A DNA stretch of 45,675 nucleotides from a bacterium (GTDB taxonomy: Bacteria; Verrucomicrobiota; Verrucomicrobiia; Limisphaerales; JAJXZI01): positions 1 to 45,675 of the forward strand of contig JAJXZI010000095.1 in assembly GCA_021780115.1 (NCBI GenBank). The letters are read 5' to 3'. Positions 33,947 through 43,156 of the stretch are shown here, piece by piece. The notes below the pieces were generated by a model. The model did no database searches. It was not told the DNA's origin and saw nothing but the letters and a program-made list of their open reading frames with translations. Both the position numbers and the translations under genes were made by a program. Positions within the stretch are counted from its first letter, which is position 1. Every line of letters begins with the position of its first letter.

Positions 33947-35329
33947 TTACTGCTTCACCGCGCGGTAATATCGTTGCGTCGCCTCGGCGGCATTTGGATC
34001 GGTGATCGTCGCGTGACCATTCGCCGAAAGCGAGTTCGTGCTGAGGTTCATCCATTCTCTCCAATCCGCAGTGAACTGGATGACGTAGCTGGCATTCCCA
34101 ACTCCAACCAATACGAACGCGAACGAACCATCTTGCAGTCGGCGAGGATTGACCAGCTCCGGCGGTGCCGTGTCAATGGGCTTGAGGTCGGGCACCGGCA
34201 CGCCTGGCGTCTGTGGAGGGCTTTCGGCACCTTCATTCTCAATCGGCAGCGGCAAGGTGATCGTGCGCGGCGGGGCTGTGTCGGCGGGTTTAGGTCTGGG
34301 TGCTGAGGCGCCGAACGTCTTTGGAAGACTCGCGGCAATCTCATTCTTAACCGGTGGCTGCAAAGCAATCCAGCGGCTGACGTAACCGGTGCAGCTAAAC
34401 CGTCCGACCTCCTGCGGCTTGGCTGGATCGCTCACATCCAGGACATGGATGCTGGCGCCTGAATCCATGAGGTAGGCGTGCTTTCCGGCTACGCGAACAT
34501 CCCAAGTGCTGTATGGGGTCTTGAAAGTACAGATTTCCCTGGGCCGGCCTGGATCAGTCACGTCGTAAATCTTCAATCCACCGCCCAAGGAGGTCGAGTA
34601 AGCACAACTTCCGGTGATATAGAAACCGTTCATCCCGGCCAGAATGGCGCGCATTTGGCACAAGGCAGGAATGGCGGCGGTTTGGGGAGCAATCTCGTAC
34701 ACGATTCGACACAGATTCACGACGTGAGCAATTTCAGCGGCGGCTGACGTGTCTTGGGAGGAGCCGGGCGGCTTGTCACCGCCGACAAGCAGAGGATATC
34801 GCGGGTCTTTAATGTCAATGACCTTCATTCCTTTGTTGCCTTCAGGCATGTAGGAGTAAGGTTCGGCGGCATTCACGAGCACAGCATCGGCCAAGTAGGC
34901 GAACTGGCCTTTCACAAGAACGCCCATCGCGTCTCCGCCCGTATGAAGATTCGCCAGGTGGACGAGATTCCGAGGATCGTGAACATCCAGCACTTCCAAA
35001 CCTTGCGGGCGATTGGCGACGTAAGCATGACTTCCGACGACATAAACGCCATTCGGTGCCCCTCGATGATTCCACGCTCCAACCCACTTGGGTTGAGTTG
35101 GTGTCGAGATGTCCAACACTTGAACACCGTAACCCCAGGCGGCGATGTAGAGGTAACCACCTGCGATGAACAGCCCGCCTCCGATGGCGTCTTGATTCTG
35201 AGCTTCCGACTGTGTTGTCTGCGTCCAACCCAGCGACGGATTCGCGAGGAGGATCAGGATTGAAAAGAAGCCGCCGATTGCAGATTGCAGAAGGCCCCTG
35301 AACACCATGGGTGCGCAGTGAGCTTGCAT
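33947..35329 (-). CDS. Secreted LVIVD-repeat beta-propeller protein
   Basis: A 460-aa protein with a signal peptide (FFSILILLANPSLGWTQ) and LVIVD-type repeats such as GVQVLDISTPTQPKWVGAW, GLEVLDVHDPRNLVHLA, GMKVIDIKDPRYPLLVG and SIHVLDVSDPAKPQEVG. A proline-rich linker (about 345-390) leads to a C-terminal module ending ATQRYYRAVKQ. The Asp-box protein at 43696 ends in a similar module (RPRRFYRVVEQR). The G+C here is visibly lower than around it (about 53-56% in sampled lines), which hints at transfer. ATG at 35329 or 35308 could start the protein; the first overlaps the palindrome GCTTGCATGCAAGC. The function is probably extracellular binding. Confidence 0.85.
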   Translation of the reverse strand: MQAHCAPMVFRGLLQSAIGGFFSILILLANPSLGWTQTTQSEAQNQDAIGGGLFIAGGYLYIAAWGYGVQVLDISTPTQPKWVGAWNHRGAPNGVYVVGSHAYVANRPQGLEVLDVHDPRNLVHLANLHTGGDAMGVLVKGQFAYLADAVLVNAAEPYSYMPEGNKGMKVIDIKDPRYPLLVGGDKPPGSSQDTSAAAEIAHVVNLCRIVYEIAPQTAAIPALCQMRAILAGMNGFYITGSCAYSTSLGGGLKIYDVTDPGRPREICTFKTPYSTWDVRVAGKHAYLMDSGASIHVLDVSDPAKPQEVGRFSCTGYVSRWIALQPPVKNEIAASLPKTFGASAPRPKPADTAPPRTITLPLPIENEGAESPPQTPGVPVPDLKPIDTAPPELVNPRRLQDGSFAFVLVGVGNASYVIQFTADWREWMNLSTNSLSANGHATITDPNAAEATQRYYRAVKQ

Positions 35330-35335
35330 GCAAGC
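35322..35335. promoter_or_regulatory. 14-bp palindrome at the LVIVD gene start
   Basis: GCTTGCATGCAAGC is a perfect palindrome that contains the first possible start codon (CAT at 35327-35329). If ATG at 35308 is the real start, the palindrome lies in the leader. It may be an operator or chance. Confidence 0.3.
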
Positions 35336-35367
35336 AGACTACCCGCGCCTCCAGCCATCGGCAAGAC

Positions 35368-36909
35368 TTATTCCCACTCAATCGTCCCCGGCGGCTTGCT
35401 GGTGAGGTCCAGGACGACGCGGTTGAGGCCGCGCACTTCGTTGGTGATGCGCAGGGAAATCTTTTCCAGCAAGTCGTAGGGCAACTTCACCCAGTCGGCG
35501 GTCATGCCGTCCTGCGATTCGACGGCGCGGATGGCGAGGGTCCAGTCGTAGGTGCGCTCGTCGCCTTGCACGCCGACGCTGCGCACCGGCAACAGCACGG
35601 CAAACGTCTGCCACGTCTTGTAGTAAAGGCCGCACGCCTTCATCTCCTCGACCACAATCGCGTCGGCGCGGCGAAGGACTTGCAGCTTGGCGGGCGTCAC
35701 CTCGCCGAGGCAGCGCACCGCCAGGCCGGGACCGGGGAAGGGCTGCCGATAGACGATTTCCTTCGGCAGACCGAGTTCGAGGCCAAGCTCGCGGACTTCG
35801 TCCTTGAACAGGCACTTGAGCGGCTCGACGAGCTTGAACTTCATCCGCTTCGGCAAGCCGCCCACGTTATGGTGGCTCTTGATGAGCGCCGCCGGGTTGC
35901 CCGCGATCGGCACGCTTTCGATCACGTCGGGATAGAGGGTGCCTTGCGCCAGGAATTTGGCGTGGCCGACGCGCTTCATGGCGGCGTCGAAAACTTCGAT
36001 GAAGGTCCGGCCAATGACCTTGCGCTTGCGCTCCGGCTCGGTCACACCCTTGAGCCGCTTCAGGAACAGCGCGCGGGCGTCCTCGTATTGCAGCTTGATG
36101 CGGAAGTGCCGGCCGAAGACCTCCCGCACCACTTCGGCCTCCCGGGCGCGCAGCAGGCCGTTGTTGACGAAGATGCAGGTGAGTTGGTCGCCGATCGCCT
36201 TGTGCAGCAGGGCCGCGGCCACGCTGGAATCCACGCCACCCGAGAGACCTAGGATGACGCGCTCGCGGCCGACTTGGGTGCGGATCGCCTCAATGGCCTG
36301 GTCGATGTAATTACGCATCGTCCACTCGCGGCCGCAGCCGCAGACGCCGCGGACGAAGTTGGCCAGAATCTCCTTGCCGCGCGGCGTGTGCGCCACTTCC
36401 GGGTGGAACTGGACGCCGAAGAACTTCTTCTGCGGATGCTCGATGGCGGCGTAGTCGGAGTTGTCGCTCGTGGCGACGGCCACGAATCCGCGCGGCAGGC
36501 GCGTGAGCTTGTCGCCATGGGAGTTCCAGACCTGCAACTGCGCCGGCAGATTCCGGAAGAGCGGGCACCGGCGGCTCTTGACGGTCAGCGTACCCTTGCC
36601 GAACTCGCGCTTGGCGCCTTTCTCGACCTTGCCGCCCAGGAATTGCCCGAGGATTTGCACGCCAAAGCAGATGCCGAGGATCGGCACGCCGAGCTTGAAG
36701 ATGCCCCGGTCCGGCAGCGGCGCGTCCGGGGCGTACACGCTGGCCGGACCGCCGGAGAGGATGAGGCCCTTGGGGGCCATCGCCGCAATCTGCTTCGCCG
36801 GCGTGTCGTAGCGGAGGATCGTCGAATAGACGTTGCACTCGCGGACGCGGCGCGCGATGACCTGCGTGTATTGGGCGCCAAAATCGAGAATGACAATTTG
36901 CTCGGGCAT
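35368..36909 (-). CDS. guaA: GMP synthase (glutamine-hydrolysing)
   Basis: A complete 513-aa GuaA that converts XMP to GMP with ATP and glutamine. The N-terminal class-I amidotransferase has the nucleophile Cys81 in LGICFGVQ (Phe replaces the usual Tyr) and His169/Glu171 in FHPEVAHT. The ATP-pyrophosphatase P-loop is SGGVDSS (223-229). The C-terminal dimerisation domain ends with the typical [11 protein letters not shown]. Length and order match the family. The upstream spacer (36910-37061) shows heptamer-like words, and no Shine-Dalgarno precedes the ATG. The LVIVD gene follows 38 bp after the stop. Confidence 0.97.
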   Translation of the reverse strand: MPEQIVILDFGAQYTQVIARRVRECNVYSTILRYDTPAKQIAAMAPKGLILSGGPASVYAPDAPLPDRGIFKLGVPILGICFGVQILGQFLGGKVEKGAKREFGKGTLTVKSRRCPLFRNLPAQLQVWNSHGDKLTRLPRGFVAVATSDNSDYAAIEHPQKKFFGVQFHPEVAHTPRGKEILANFVRGVCGCGREWTMRNYIDQAIEAIRTQVGRERVILGLSGGVDSSVAAALLHKAIGDQLTCIFVNNGLLRAREAEVVREVFGRHFRIKLQYEDARALFLKRLKGVTEPERKRKVIGRTFIEVFDAAMKRVGHAKFLAQGTLYPDVIESVPIAGNPAALIKSHHNVGGLPKRMKFKLVEPLKCLFKDEVRELGLELGLPKEIVYRQPFPGPGLAVRCLGEVTPAKLQVLRRADAIVVEEMKACGLYYKTWQTFAVLLPVRSVGVQGDERTYDWTLAIRAVESQDGMTADWVKLPYDLLEKISLRITNEVRGLNRVVLDLTSKPPGTIEWE

Positions 36910-36910
36910 G

Positions 36911-36996
36911 ACGAAAAGTCCGGAGGGCGAAAGGGAATTAAAATCCGAAATCTAAAACCCGGCGCCTGAAGCAAGCCCGAAACCCGAAGTCCGAAC
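36911..36996. repeat. Heptamer-like spacer upstream of guaA
   Basis: The plus strand shows 7-nt words such as CCGAAAT repeated near 36944-36955 and AAGCCCG, AAACCCG, AAGTCCG in succession near 36971-36991. The period matches that of the permease spacers, with different words. Confidence 0.45.
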
Positions 36997-37061
36997 AGGC
37001 CTTCCGGCCCTGCGTTTTGAGGTTCATTCGGGCTTGGGAAATCCAGCGGAGGCGGTTGCGG

Positions 37062-37415
37062 TCACTTGTTCACGATACTCACCTTGCCGGTGTTGGGGTC
37101 GTAAACGATCTTCTTGCCATACGGCGCTTTGGGAACCTGGATGAGCAGCTTGGCGCCCACCAATTCGTCGAAGTTCGTGGGATAGCGCCCCTCCTGCGTC
37201 TGGAACACCTGGATGGCCTGATTCAATTCAGCGAGGTCCACGGTCTTCTCGGCGAAGGTCTTGGCGGCCCCCACCGCGCCCAAGTAATCCACCGGCGCCG
37301 TGATCACACTGGGGCCGCTGGAGGCGTTGGTGTTCCCGCTGGAGTTCGTGGACTTCTCCCCGCAGCCGAGGAGACACAGGCTGAACGCGCCGCACAGGGA
37401 AAGAATCGCTTTCAT
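37062..37415 (-). CDS. Small lipoprotein with pseudopilin-like C-terminus
   Basis: A 117-aa protein with a lipoprotein signal (MKAILSLCGAFSLCLLGC, lipobox Cys18), a Ser/Asn-rich linker and a C-terminal region. The segments IQVFQTQEGRYPTNFDELV and YGKKIVYDPNTGKVSIV resemble the soluble end of type II secretion major pseudopilins (GspG: YPT..LV and DP.TG). The N-terminal pilin helix is absent. The role is unknown. It is the gene before guaA on the same strand. Confidence 0.75.
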   Translation of the reverse strand: MKAILSLCGAFSLCLLGCGEKSTNSSGNTNASSGPSVITAPVDYLGAVGAAKTFAEKTVDLAELNQAIQVFQTQEGRYPTNFDELVGAKLLIQVPKAPYGKKIVYDPNTGKVSIVNK

Positions 37416-37585
37416 GGCGAGACTCTAGCCCCGTGCTGGGAAAATCCAAGCGCAAGCTTTCGCGCGGAAGCCCGGCGGGGCGGTTGGCTCGTTCTGGTGA
37501 CTGGCGTCGCGGGCGGGGCTCCCGCGGTTGGCTTCACCCAGCCAGCGCCCCGGCGCAGCGCCAGCCGTGGACGGCGAGTTTCTCG

Positions 37586-38461
37586 TCAAACCGATTCGCG
37601 TTGATGGATGGCCAGCGCCGCGTCGCCCGACCGGACCGGCTCGGTTGAGCCAACTTCTCGGTACGCGGGCGCGAACCACAGGCGATAGACCGCGCCACCG
37701 AGTATTCCTCCGAGGAGCGGCGCCAGAAGGTACACAGTCCACCAGCCGGAGCCGTTGACGCGAAAAGGAATGTCGTCCCAGCCAGCCAAGGCGGAGAAGA
37801 GACGGGGCGCGAAATCCCGGGCGGGATTGAAGCAAGCCATGGTCAGAGGGCCGAAGAGCGAAATCAGCAGCGTGACCGTCAGGCCAATGACAGCCGGGGC
37901 CAGAATGCCCGGCCGTTCCCGGTTGCGCCGGTCCGTGGTGCAGAAGATGACCAGCAAGAGGACGGTCGTGCCCGCCACCTCGGCGCCAAAAGCCGCGCTT
38001 GGGGACATGGTGCGGCGCGAAAGGGTGTCGAGTGGCTGGCCGCCGGGATTGGGAAAAAACTCCCCAAACACCATGGCCGTCGCTTCGCTCCCCGGTTGGC
38101 CGCGGACAATGTGGTGTTTGGCTTCGTAAGCCTCAATGGCGCCACCGAACACGCCATTGAGCAAGGCCGCCGCCGCAAAGGCACCACCAAGTTGCGCCAC
38201 GATATACGGCCCGACGCGTGCCTTTGGAAAGTCCGACCAGACGGCCTTGCTTACGGTCACCGCGGGATTCAAGTGCGCGCCGCTCAGCGCGCTGGTGAGG
38301 TAAATGGCCGTCGCGATGCCGAGTCCCCAGACGATGGCGATTTGGAATACGCCGACTTGGGCGCCCGTCGTCACCGCCGCCGCCACGCTGCCGCAGCCGA
38401 AAAACACAAGCAGGAAGGTGCCGAAGAATTCTCCCGTGAACCAGTTCGGCAAGAACTTCAT
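37586..38461 (-). CDS. Aquaglyceroporin (MIP family)
   Basis: A 291-aa channel with about six membrane helices and two NPA motifs: SGAHLNPAVTV (NPA 65-67) and FNPARDFAPR (NPA 212-214). Asp216 after the second NPAR marks the glycerol-facilitator branch; aquaporin Z-type channels have Ser there. Such channels conduct glycerol and also undissociated arsenite or antimonite. GGAGAGG precedes the ATG by 8 nt. The gene lies 46 bp after the COG0523 GTPase gene and on the same strand as the ArsR gene, which suggests a metalloid-related role; this is inference. Confidence 0.9.
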   Translation of the reverse strand: MKFLPNWFTGEFFGTFLLVFFGCGSVAAAVTTGAQVGVFQIAIVWGLGIATAIYLTSALSGAHLNPAVTVSKAVWSDFPKARVGPYIVAQLGGAFAAAALLNGVFGGAIEAYEAKHHIVRGQPGSEATAMVFGEFFPNPGGQPLDTLSRRTMSPSAAFGAEVAGTTVLLLVIFCTTDRRNRERPGILAPAVIGLTVTLLISLFGPLTMACFNPARDFAPRLFSALAGWDDIPFRVNGSGWWTVYLLAPLLGGILGGAVYRLWFAPAYREVGSTEPVRSGDAALAIHQRESV

Positions 38462-38507
38462 CGGGTGTGCCTCTCCGGGTTGGGCGGGCAGATGAGCGAA
38501 GGCGGCG

Positions 38508-39668
38508 TCAGGCCGCCACCTGGGTAAAACGGTGAGTGGGACTCGGCTTGCCGGGCCGGAAGTGTTCGAGGTGCTCCACCGTTGCCTGAAGGGTGGGAAA
38601 CCGCGCCGCCGTTGCCGCGAGCGCCTCCCGGACCGCCGCGCCGAGCAATTCGGGAGCGGCTTCCGCCCGCAGGTTGATGATCAACTGCCCGGATTCCACG
38701 GGTTCCTCCACGTGCAGCGAAAGTTCCGGAACGAAGTCGTTGCGGACCAGGTTCACGGCCGCGATGTCGCCCAGGCCCGAATCCGGACTCAGGGTCATCT
38801 TCAGGTGCGCCACTTCCGCTTTCCCGACTTCCAGCCGTGTCCGCACCTCGTCGGCGAGTTGCTTCAGGAACTGATCGGCATCGAACGCCTCCCGTGCCGA
38901 AACCCGCACGGTGCAGTTGAGCCAGCCGAGCAACGCCTCGCCGTCGGCATACACCTGATAATCCACCGCCATCGCCGCCCCGGGGCCTTGCTCCTCGCGG
39001 GTGAGCCGGGCGAACCAGGCGTCCAGGTTCGTGCCCAGCCGCGGGGAGACGGCCAGGATGTCTTTGCGGGGGAACGCCGCCGCGAGGGCCGCGCGCAACG
39101 ACTCCAGGCGCGCCTCGGCGAGCAGATCGCACTTGCTGATGACGACCAGATCGGCTTCCTCGATCTGTTTGCGGTATATATAGAGCACCTTCTCGGAGAA
39201 ACTGCCGCCACCCGCCAGGCCGAAGACGCGCTCGGCGCGGATCGGGTCCACCAGCACACTCACGGGGGCCACGGCGAAGTGCTCGCCATACAACCGCCGG
39301 AGCGGATACGTCACGGTGGCCACCAAATCGGTGCAACTGCCGACCGGTTCAGCGATGAACACTTCCGGGCGTGTTTGCTCCGTCAATTTTTGGGCGGCAT
39401 CCACCAACGAGTTGAACCGGCAACAAAAGCAGCCGCCGGGAATCTCCTCGGTCGCGAAGCCCTGCGACCGAAGCAGGGTCGTGTCCGCCAAGTCGCGTCC
39501 TTGGTCGTTGGTGATGAGACCCACCCGCCTTCCCTGGTCGGTCAGCCGCCGGGCCAGTTGGGCGACGGCGGTGGTTTTGCCCGCGCCAAGAAAGCCGCCA
39601 ATCATGATGTAGCGGGCCTTGCCGTCGGCGTGGCGGGCGCCGGGTTGTTCGAGCGGAAGGGGAGTCAT
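38508..39668 (-). CDS. COG0523 (CobW-family) GTPase
   Basis: A 386-aa G3E GTPase. Walker A is GGFLGAGKT (residues 24-32), the metal-binding CxCC motif is GGCFCC (Cys80, 82, 83), and the base-recognition motif reads SKCD rather than NKxD. COG0523 proteins insert or deliver metals, often zinc. The C-terminus ends VEHLEHFRPGKPSPTHRF. ATG at 39668 is chosen; upstream in-frame ATG codons at 39767 and 39758 lie in or beside the 26-bp operator-like palindrome. The aquaglyceroporin gene follows after 46 bp. Confidence 0.85.
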   Translation of the reverse strand: MTPLPLEQPGARHADGKARYIMIGGFLGAGKTTAVAQLARRLTDQGRRVGLITNDQGRDLADTTLLRSQGFATEEIPGGCFCCRFNSLVDAAQKLTEQTRPEVFIAEPVGSCTDLVATVTYPLRRLYGEHFAVAPVSVLVDPIRAERVFGLAGGGSFSEKVLYIYRKQIEEADLVVISKCDLLAEARLESLRAALAAAFPRKDILAVSPRLGTNLDAWFARLTREEQGPGAAMAVDYQVYADGEALLGWLNCTVRVSAREAFDADQFLKQLADEVRTRLEVGKAEVAHLKMTLSPDSGLGDIAAVNLVRNDFVPELSLHVEEPVESGQLIINLRAEAAPELLGAAVREALAATAARFPTLQATVEHLEHFRPGKPSPTHRFTQVAA

Positions 39669-39760
39669 TCCTCGCGGGAGGTGTTTCGGTTCCGTCCGGT
39701 CCAGGTCGGGCCTGGTCTGCGCGTCACCGCCCATTTTCGCCGCAGGGCGGTCGTCCATAG

Positions 39761-39786
39761 AACACATGCGCAATTGTGCATCTGTT
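39761..39786 (-). promoter_or_regulatory. 26-bp operator-like palindrome between arsR and COG0523 genes
   Basis: The half-site AACA-n-ATGC-n-CAA is mirrored by TTG-n-GCAT-n-TGTT, so 11 of 13 base pairs match. It lies 93 bp before the COG0523 start and 38 bp after the arsR stop. On the minus strand TTGCGT - 17 bp - CACAAT overlaps it, so a bound ArsR could block a promoter. The AACA/TGTT ends and the length fit ArsR-family operators. Confidence 0.55.
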
Positions 39787-39824
39787 GGCGCTCGCACGCA
39801 AATTTTTTCTCCCGGGGCGGCGCT

Positions 39825-40130
39825 TTACTGGGGAGAGCTGTCGAACCGAAAGCTGCAGCAGCCCAGGTCCAGCACCTGTTGGTTCCGGCTCAACTGCTGG
39901 CGAAACGCCGCAGCGACTTCGCAGTGAACGTTCTTGCCCTCCTTGTGGGCAGCCACGATACCGGCCTCGCGGAGGATGCGCAGGTGTTTCGAGACGTTGT
40001 ATTGGGACGCTCGCAAACGACCGGCCAATTCGCCGACGGTTAACGGCGCAGCGAGCAATTCCCGCACGATGCGGTAGCGGGTTGAGTCCGCGAGCGCTTT
40101 CAATTTCCGAATGCATGGATCGGTATCCAT
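39825..40130 (-). CDS. ArsR-family metal(loid) sensor repressor
   Basis: A 101-aa winged-helix regulator with the ArsR helix-turn-helix (LTVGELAGRLRASQYNVSKHLRIL; pieces LTVGELAGRL and ASQYNVSKHL). The classical arsenite site ELCVC is absent (here VGELA). Instead Cys91-Cys92 form a vicinal pair near the C-terminus (LDLGCCSFRF), with further cysteines at 6 and 70. C-terminal vicinal cysteines are known from Acidithiobacillus-type ArsR, so As(III) or Sb(III) sensing is plausible; other thiophilic metals remain possible. It is upstream of the COG0523 GTPase and aquaglyceroporin genes on the same strand. Confidence 0.88.
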   Translation of the reverse strand: MDTDPCIRKLKALADSTRYRIVRELLAAPLTVGELAGRLRASQYNVSKHLRILREAGIVAAHKEGKNVHCEVAAAFRQQLSRNQQVLDLGCCSFRFDSSPQ

Positions 40131-40444
40131 CGAGGCCGGCCAAGCGGCTCCTGTGATTAGTCTAAAAAACCGGATTTGTCATCGCTAAAGGAAAGCGTGG
40201 TGCCGGACGGGCTTTTATCCCACCCCGTCGGCAGCAGCTTCCGTCATCGTGACACTGCAACTCCTCCGTGGTCACACAGTCGGCCGCAATGCGGCGGGGC
40301 GACGGCGGGTGTAGTGCTGAAGCCGATTGACCTCGTGTCCAATCCTGTCCTCAGAACGGCCGGCAAACCTTCAAAACACCGGGAGCATCGCCCGGTTCCG
40401 CCCGGCCAGCAACGCAACTCCGCGGCGGCAGACGGCCGCCCGGG
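40131..40444. other. 314-bp intergenic region
   Basis: No gene is convincing. A GCCGC-AAT-GCGGC hairpin lies near 40293-40305. A GGCGGC/GCCGCC hairpin near 40424-40440, just past the transaldolase stop, lacks a T-run. The upstream region of the ArsR gene shows ATGACA and AT-rich DNA but no well-spaced promoter. Confidence 0.4.
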
Positions 40445-41455
40445 TTACAGCCTGGCCGCCAAGTGCTCCGCCAGCTTGGCCGCGTCGGCCGCGAACAGGC
40501 GGATGCCTTCGGCGGTCTTCTCGGTCGCCATCGCGTTCTCGTTGAGCAGCCAGCGGAATTTCTTTTCGTCGAGGTGGAGCAGGCGCGGCACTTTGACGGA
40601 TTTGGCGGCGGCCGGGCTGAGCTTGCGCTCGACCGGCGCGGGGCTGGCCTTCAACTCCGCGAGCAGCTTCGGGCTGATCGTCAACAGATCGCACCCCGCC
40701 AGTTCGAGAATTTCGCCGGCGTTGCGGAAACTGGCGCCCATGATTTCCGTCGGATAGCCGTACTTCTTGTAGTACGTGTAAATCTCCTTCACGGACTCGA
40801 CACCCGGGTCTTCGGCCGCCGGGTAATCCCTTCCGGTTTTCCCCTTGTGCCAGTCCAGGATGCGGCCGACGAACGGCGAGATGAGCTTGGCCCCGGCCTT
40901 GGCCGCCGCGACGGCCTGCGGCAGCGAGAAGAGCAGCGTCATGTTGCAATTGATGCCCTCCTTTTGGAGCGCGTGCGCGGCGCGGATGCCTTCCCAGGTG
41001 GAGGCGATCTTGATGAGCACCCGCTCGCGCGGGATGCCGCTCTTTTCATACAGCGAAATCAGGTAGCGCGCCTTGGCCAACGTGCCCTGGGTATCGAATG
41101 ACAGCGTCGCGCTCACCTCGGTCGAAACGCGGCCCGGCACGACCTTGAGAATCTCGAGGCCGAACACCACGAGCAGATGGTCGATGAGTTGGTCCAGGGC
41201 CGCCTGGCCCGCGAGGCCGGCGCCGCGCTGGTCGGCCAGGACCTTGTCCACCAGGGGCTGGTACTCGGGCATCTCCGCCGCCTTGAGGATGAGCGACGGA
41301 TTGGTGGTGGCGTCCTGCGGCGCGAATTGCTTGAGCGCGGCAAAATCCCCCGTGTCGGCGACGACGGTGGTGAATTGCTTGAGCTGGTCCAGTTGGTCCA
41401 ACGCCGGCGCGGGGGCGGCCGGCGCCGGGGCGGAGGTTTCAGTCATGGTTTCCAT
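40445..41455 (-). CDS. tal: Transaldolase
   Basis: A 336-aa class-I aldolase of the non-oxidative pentose phosphate pathway; it moves a dihydroxyacetone unit from sedoheptulose 7-phosphate to glyceraldehyde 3-phosphate. The Schiff-base lysine is Lys149 in [11 protein letters not shown], and DATTNPSLI (48-56) carries the catalytic Asp48. The length fits the TalB-type group. An Ala/Pro-rich N-terminal stretch (10-20) is added. ATG at 41455 is chosen (41446 is also possible); a longer frame to 41515 is less likely. There is no Shine-Dalgarno. Confidence 0.95.
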   Translation of the reverse strand: METMTETSAPAPAAPAPALDQLDQLKQFTTVVADTGDFAALKQFAPQDATTNPSLILKAAEMPEYQPLVDKVLADQRGAGLAGQAALDQLIDHLLVVFGLEILKVVPGRVSTEVSATLSFDTQGTLAKARYLISLYEKSGIPRERVLIKIASTWEGIRAAHALQKEGINCNMTLLFSLPQAVAAAKAGAKLISPFVGRILDWHKGKTGRDYPAAEDPGVESVKEIYTYYKKYGYPTEIMGASFRNAGEILELAGCDLLTISPKLLAELKASPAPVERKLSPAAAKSVKVPRLLHLDEKKFRWLLNENAMATEKTAEGIRLFAADAAKLAEHLAARL

Positions 41456-41608
41456 AGTGTAAACGCGATTTCCAAAATTGCCGCTCAACATGGCGCACGC
41501 GGCGGGGCACGGCAAATCCGGCGCTGAACGCGCCGGCCCGGAGCACCCGTTTCCCCGTGTGCCATCCGGGTCCGCGCGGGGCTGGGAGTGCGGAAGGCCC
41601 GCCGCCGC

Positions 41609-43003
41609 TCACTTGCCGGCGTAATACGCGTCGATCTTGGCCGCCACATCCTGGTAGCCGATGTCCGCCTCGTAAATGAGCTTGAACTGCTCGATGGCCT
41701 CCTCCCGCTTGCCCATCTTCTCCAGGACTGAACCCAGCGCGTAAATCAACTCCTTCTTTTCGTCGTCGAACACCGCCTTTTCCTTGATCGCGTTTTGGAG
41801 GGTGCGCGCCGCCAGGTCGTTGATGCCACGGCGCGCGAAGCACTGGCCGAGATAATACAGCGCGGGGATGCGCTTGTGCGGGTTGGACTGGGCCTTTTGA
41901 AATTCCTGGATCGCCTCGCCGATTTGGCCCGCCTGGAAATAGAGTTGGCCCATTTCGAAGCGGATCGCCAGGTCGGTCGGGTAGCGGTCCGCCCGGTTGC
42001 GGCATTCCGCCAACTGGTAGGCCAGCTTCTCGGCCCCGATCTTCGCGGAGCGTTCCGCGTAGTCGGCGGCCTGCGGGTCGAGTTGCGCCAGCGCATGATC
42101 AAACTTGCGCGCCGTGGTGTCGGCGATGGCACGGTCCAGTGACGGATCGGCGCCCGCCTCCGACGCCTTGATCCGCTGATAGTAGGCCAGCGCCTCGTCG
42201 AACCGCCTTTTCTGCGTGTACAACTCCGCCAGCGAGCGCAGGAGCTTGAGGTTGCCCGGCTCGGCGGGCAAACGCGCCTCGTATTCGCCGATCAACCGCT
42301 CGGCCACGTCGTCCGTCTTAACCACCCGCTTCTCCTGTTCGAGCGACACGGCCTCCTCCTTGTCCTTGAGCGCGTCCCGGAACGAGCCGGTGCCGTCGGC
42401 GAACGACTCGTAGCCGCCTTCGCTCATGGTTCGGCGCGCCGACACGTTTTTCATCGCGTGCAGGATTTCGCCGTCGTTGGGATGGGCCTGGTACAGGTCG
42501 CTGAGCAGCTTCTCGGCGCGGCCGTTCTCTCCGGCGTCGGCCAGGGCCTCGGCCAGTTGGAACGTCAACGCCTTGTCGCGCGGCGAATTCTTCCACAGTA
42601 TTTCGAGCGAGAGCACGGCCGTTTGTGGCAGCCCCAGGGACTTGGCCGCTTCCGCCACCACGCGGTGCGCGGCGGAACTCTGCGGGTCGCCGCTCAGAAT
42701 CTGCTCAGCGATGACGAGCGCCTCGGCCGGGTTCTTGCGCAAGGCGTACTGCGCCTTGGCCACCTGCGGCGACGAACTGGCGCCACTGAGCATTTTCCGG
42801 AAGAAACCGGTGCTGGCGCCGACTTTGCCCACCTGGGCGGCGCGCAGCATCCGCCGGCACTCAAAAAAGCCCGGCTCTCTTTCCAGCACCTGTTGGAGCA
42901 GCGCGATCGCGTAGTCATAGTTCTGGCGCTCGAACGCCTCGCTGCCCTTCGTGAACAACGCCCGGGCGTCCCGGGAGATTTCCGTCAAGCCTTTCTCTGC
43001 CAT
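41609..43003 (-). CDS. Tetratricopeptide-repeat protein
   Basis: A 464-aa all-helical protein built of TPR-like repeats: FERQNYDYAIALLQQVLEREP near the start, then LRSLAELYTQKRRFDEALAYYQRIK, and RFEMGQLYFQAGQIGEAIQEFQKAQ. There is no signal peptide, so it is probably a cytoplasmic scaffold. The ATG at 43003 is preferred over an upstream codon (43039). No enzymatic domain is seen. It is divergent from rpmB with 153 bp between them. Confidence 0.9.
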   Translation of the reverse strand: MAEKGLTEISRDARALFTKGSEAFERQNYDYAIALLQQVLEREPGFFECRRMLRAAQVGKVGASTGFFRKMLSGASSSPQVAKAQYALRKNPAEALVIAEQILSGDPQSSAAHRVVAEAAKSLGLPQTAVLSLEILWKNSPRDKALTFQLAEALADAGENGRAEKLLSDLYQAHPNDGEILHAMKNVSARRTMSEGGYESFADGTGSFRDALKDKEEAVSLEQEKRVVKTDDVAERLIGEYEARLPAEPGNLKLLRSLAELYTQKRRFDEALAYYQRIKASEAGADPSLDRAIADTTARKFDHALAQLDPQAADYAERSAKIGAEKLAYQLAECRNRADRYPTDLAIRFEMGQLYFQAGQIGEAIQEFQKAQSNPHKRIPALYYLGQCFARRGINDLAARTLQNAIKEKAVFDDEKKELIYALGSVLEKMGKREEAIEQFKLIYEADIGYQDVAAKIDAYYAGK

Positions 43004-43156
43004 GCGGGAGACTAGGCCCGCTGTCCCGAAAAAAGCCAATCAGAAATCGCCACGCCTGGCCAATTCACGAAGGCGGCCGGGGGATTTGAAGAAAAGGCTT
43101 GCCGGAGCGGCTGTCGTTGTTAGGTTACGCGCCGTTACTACGAAGAGAACGCTTTT

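Noticed and set aside
33342-34064. A single 240-residue lipoprotein from 34064 to 33342
   Set aside because: The first 100 residues of this frame overlap the LVIVD gene and have no signal peptide or zipper; the zipper lies in another frame, so a frameshift is the better reading.
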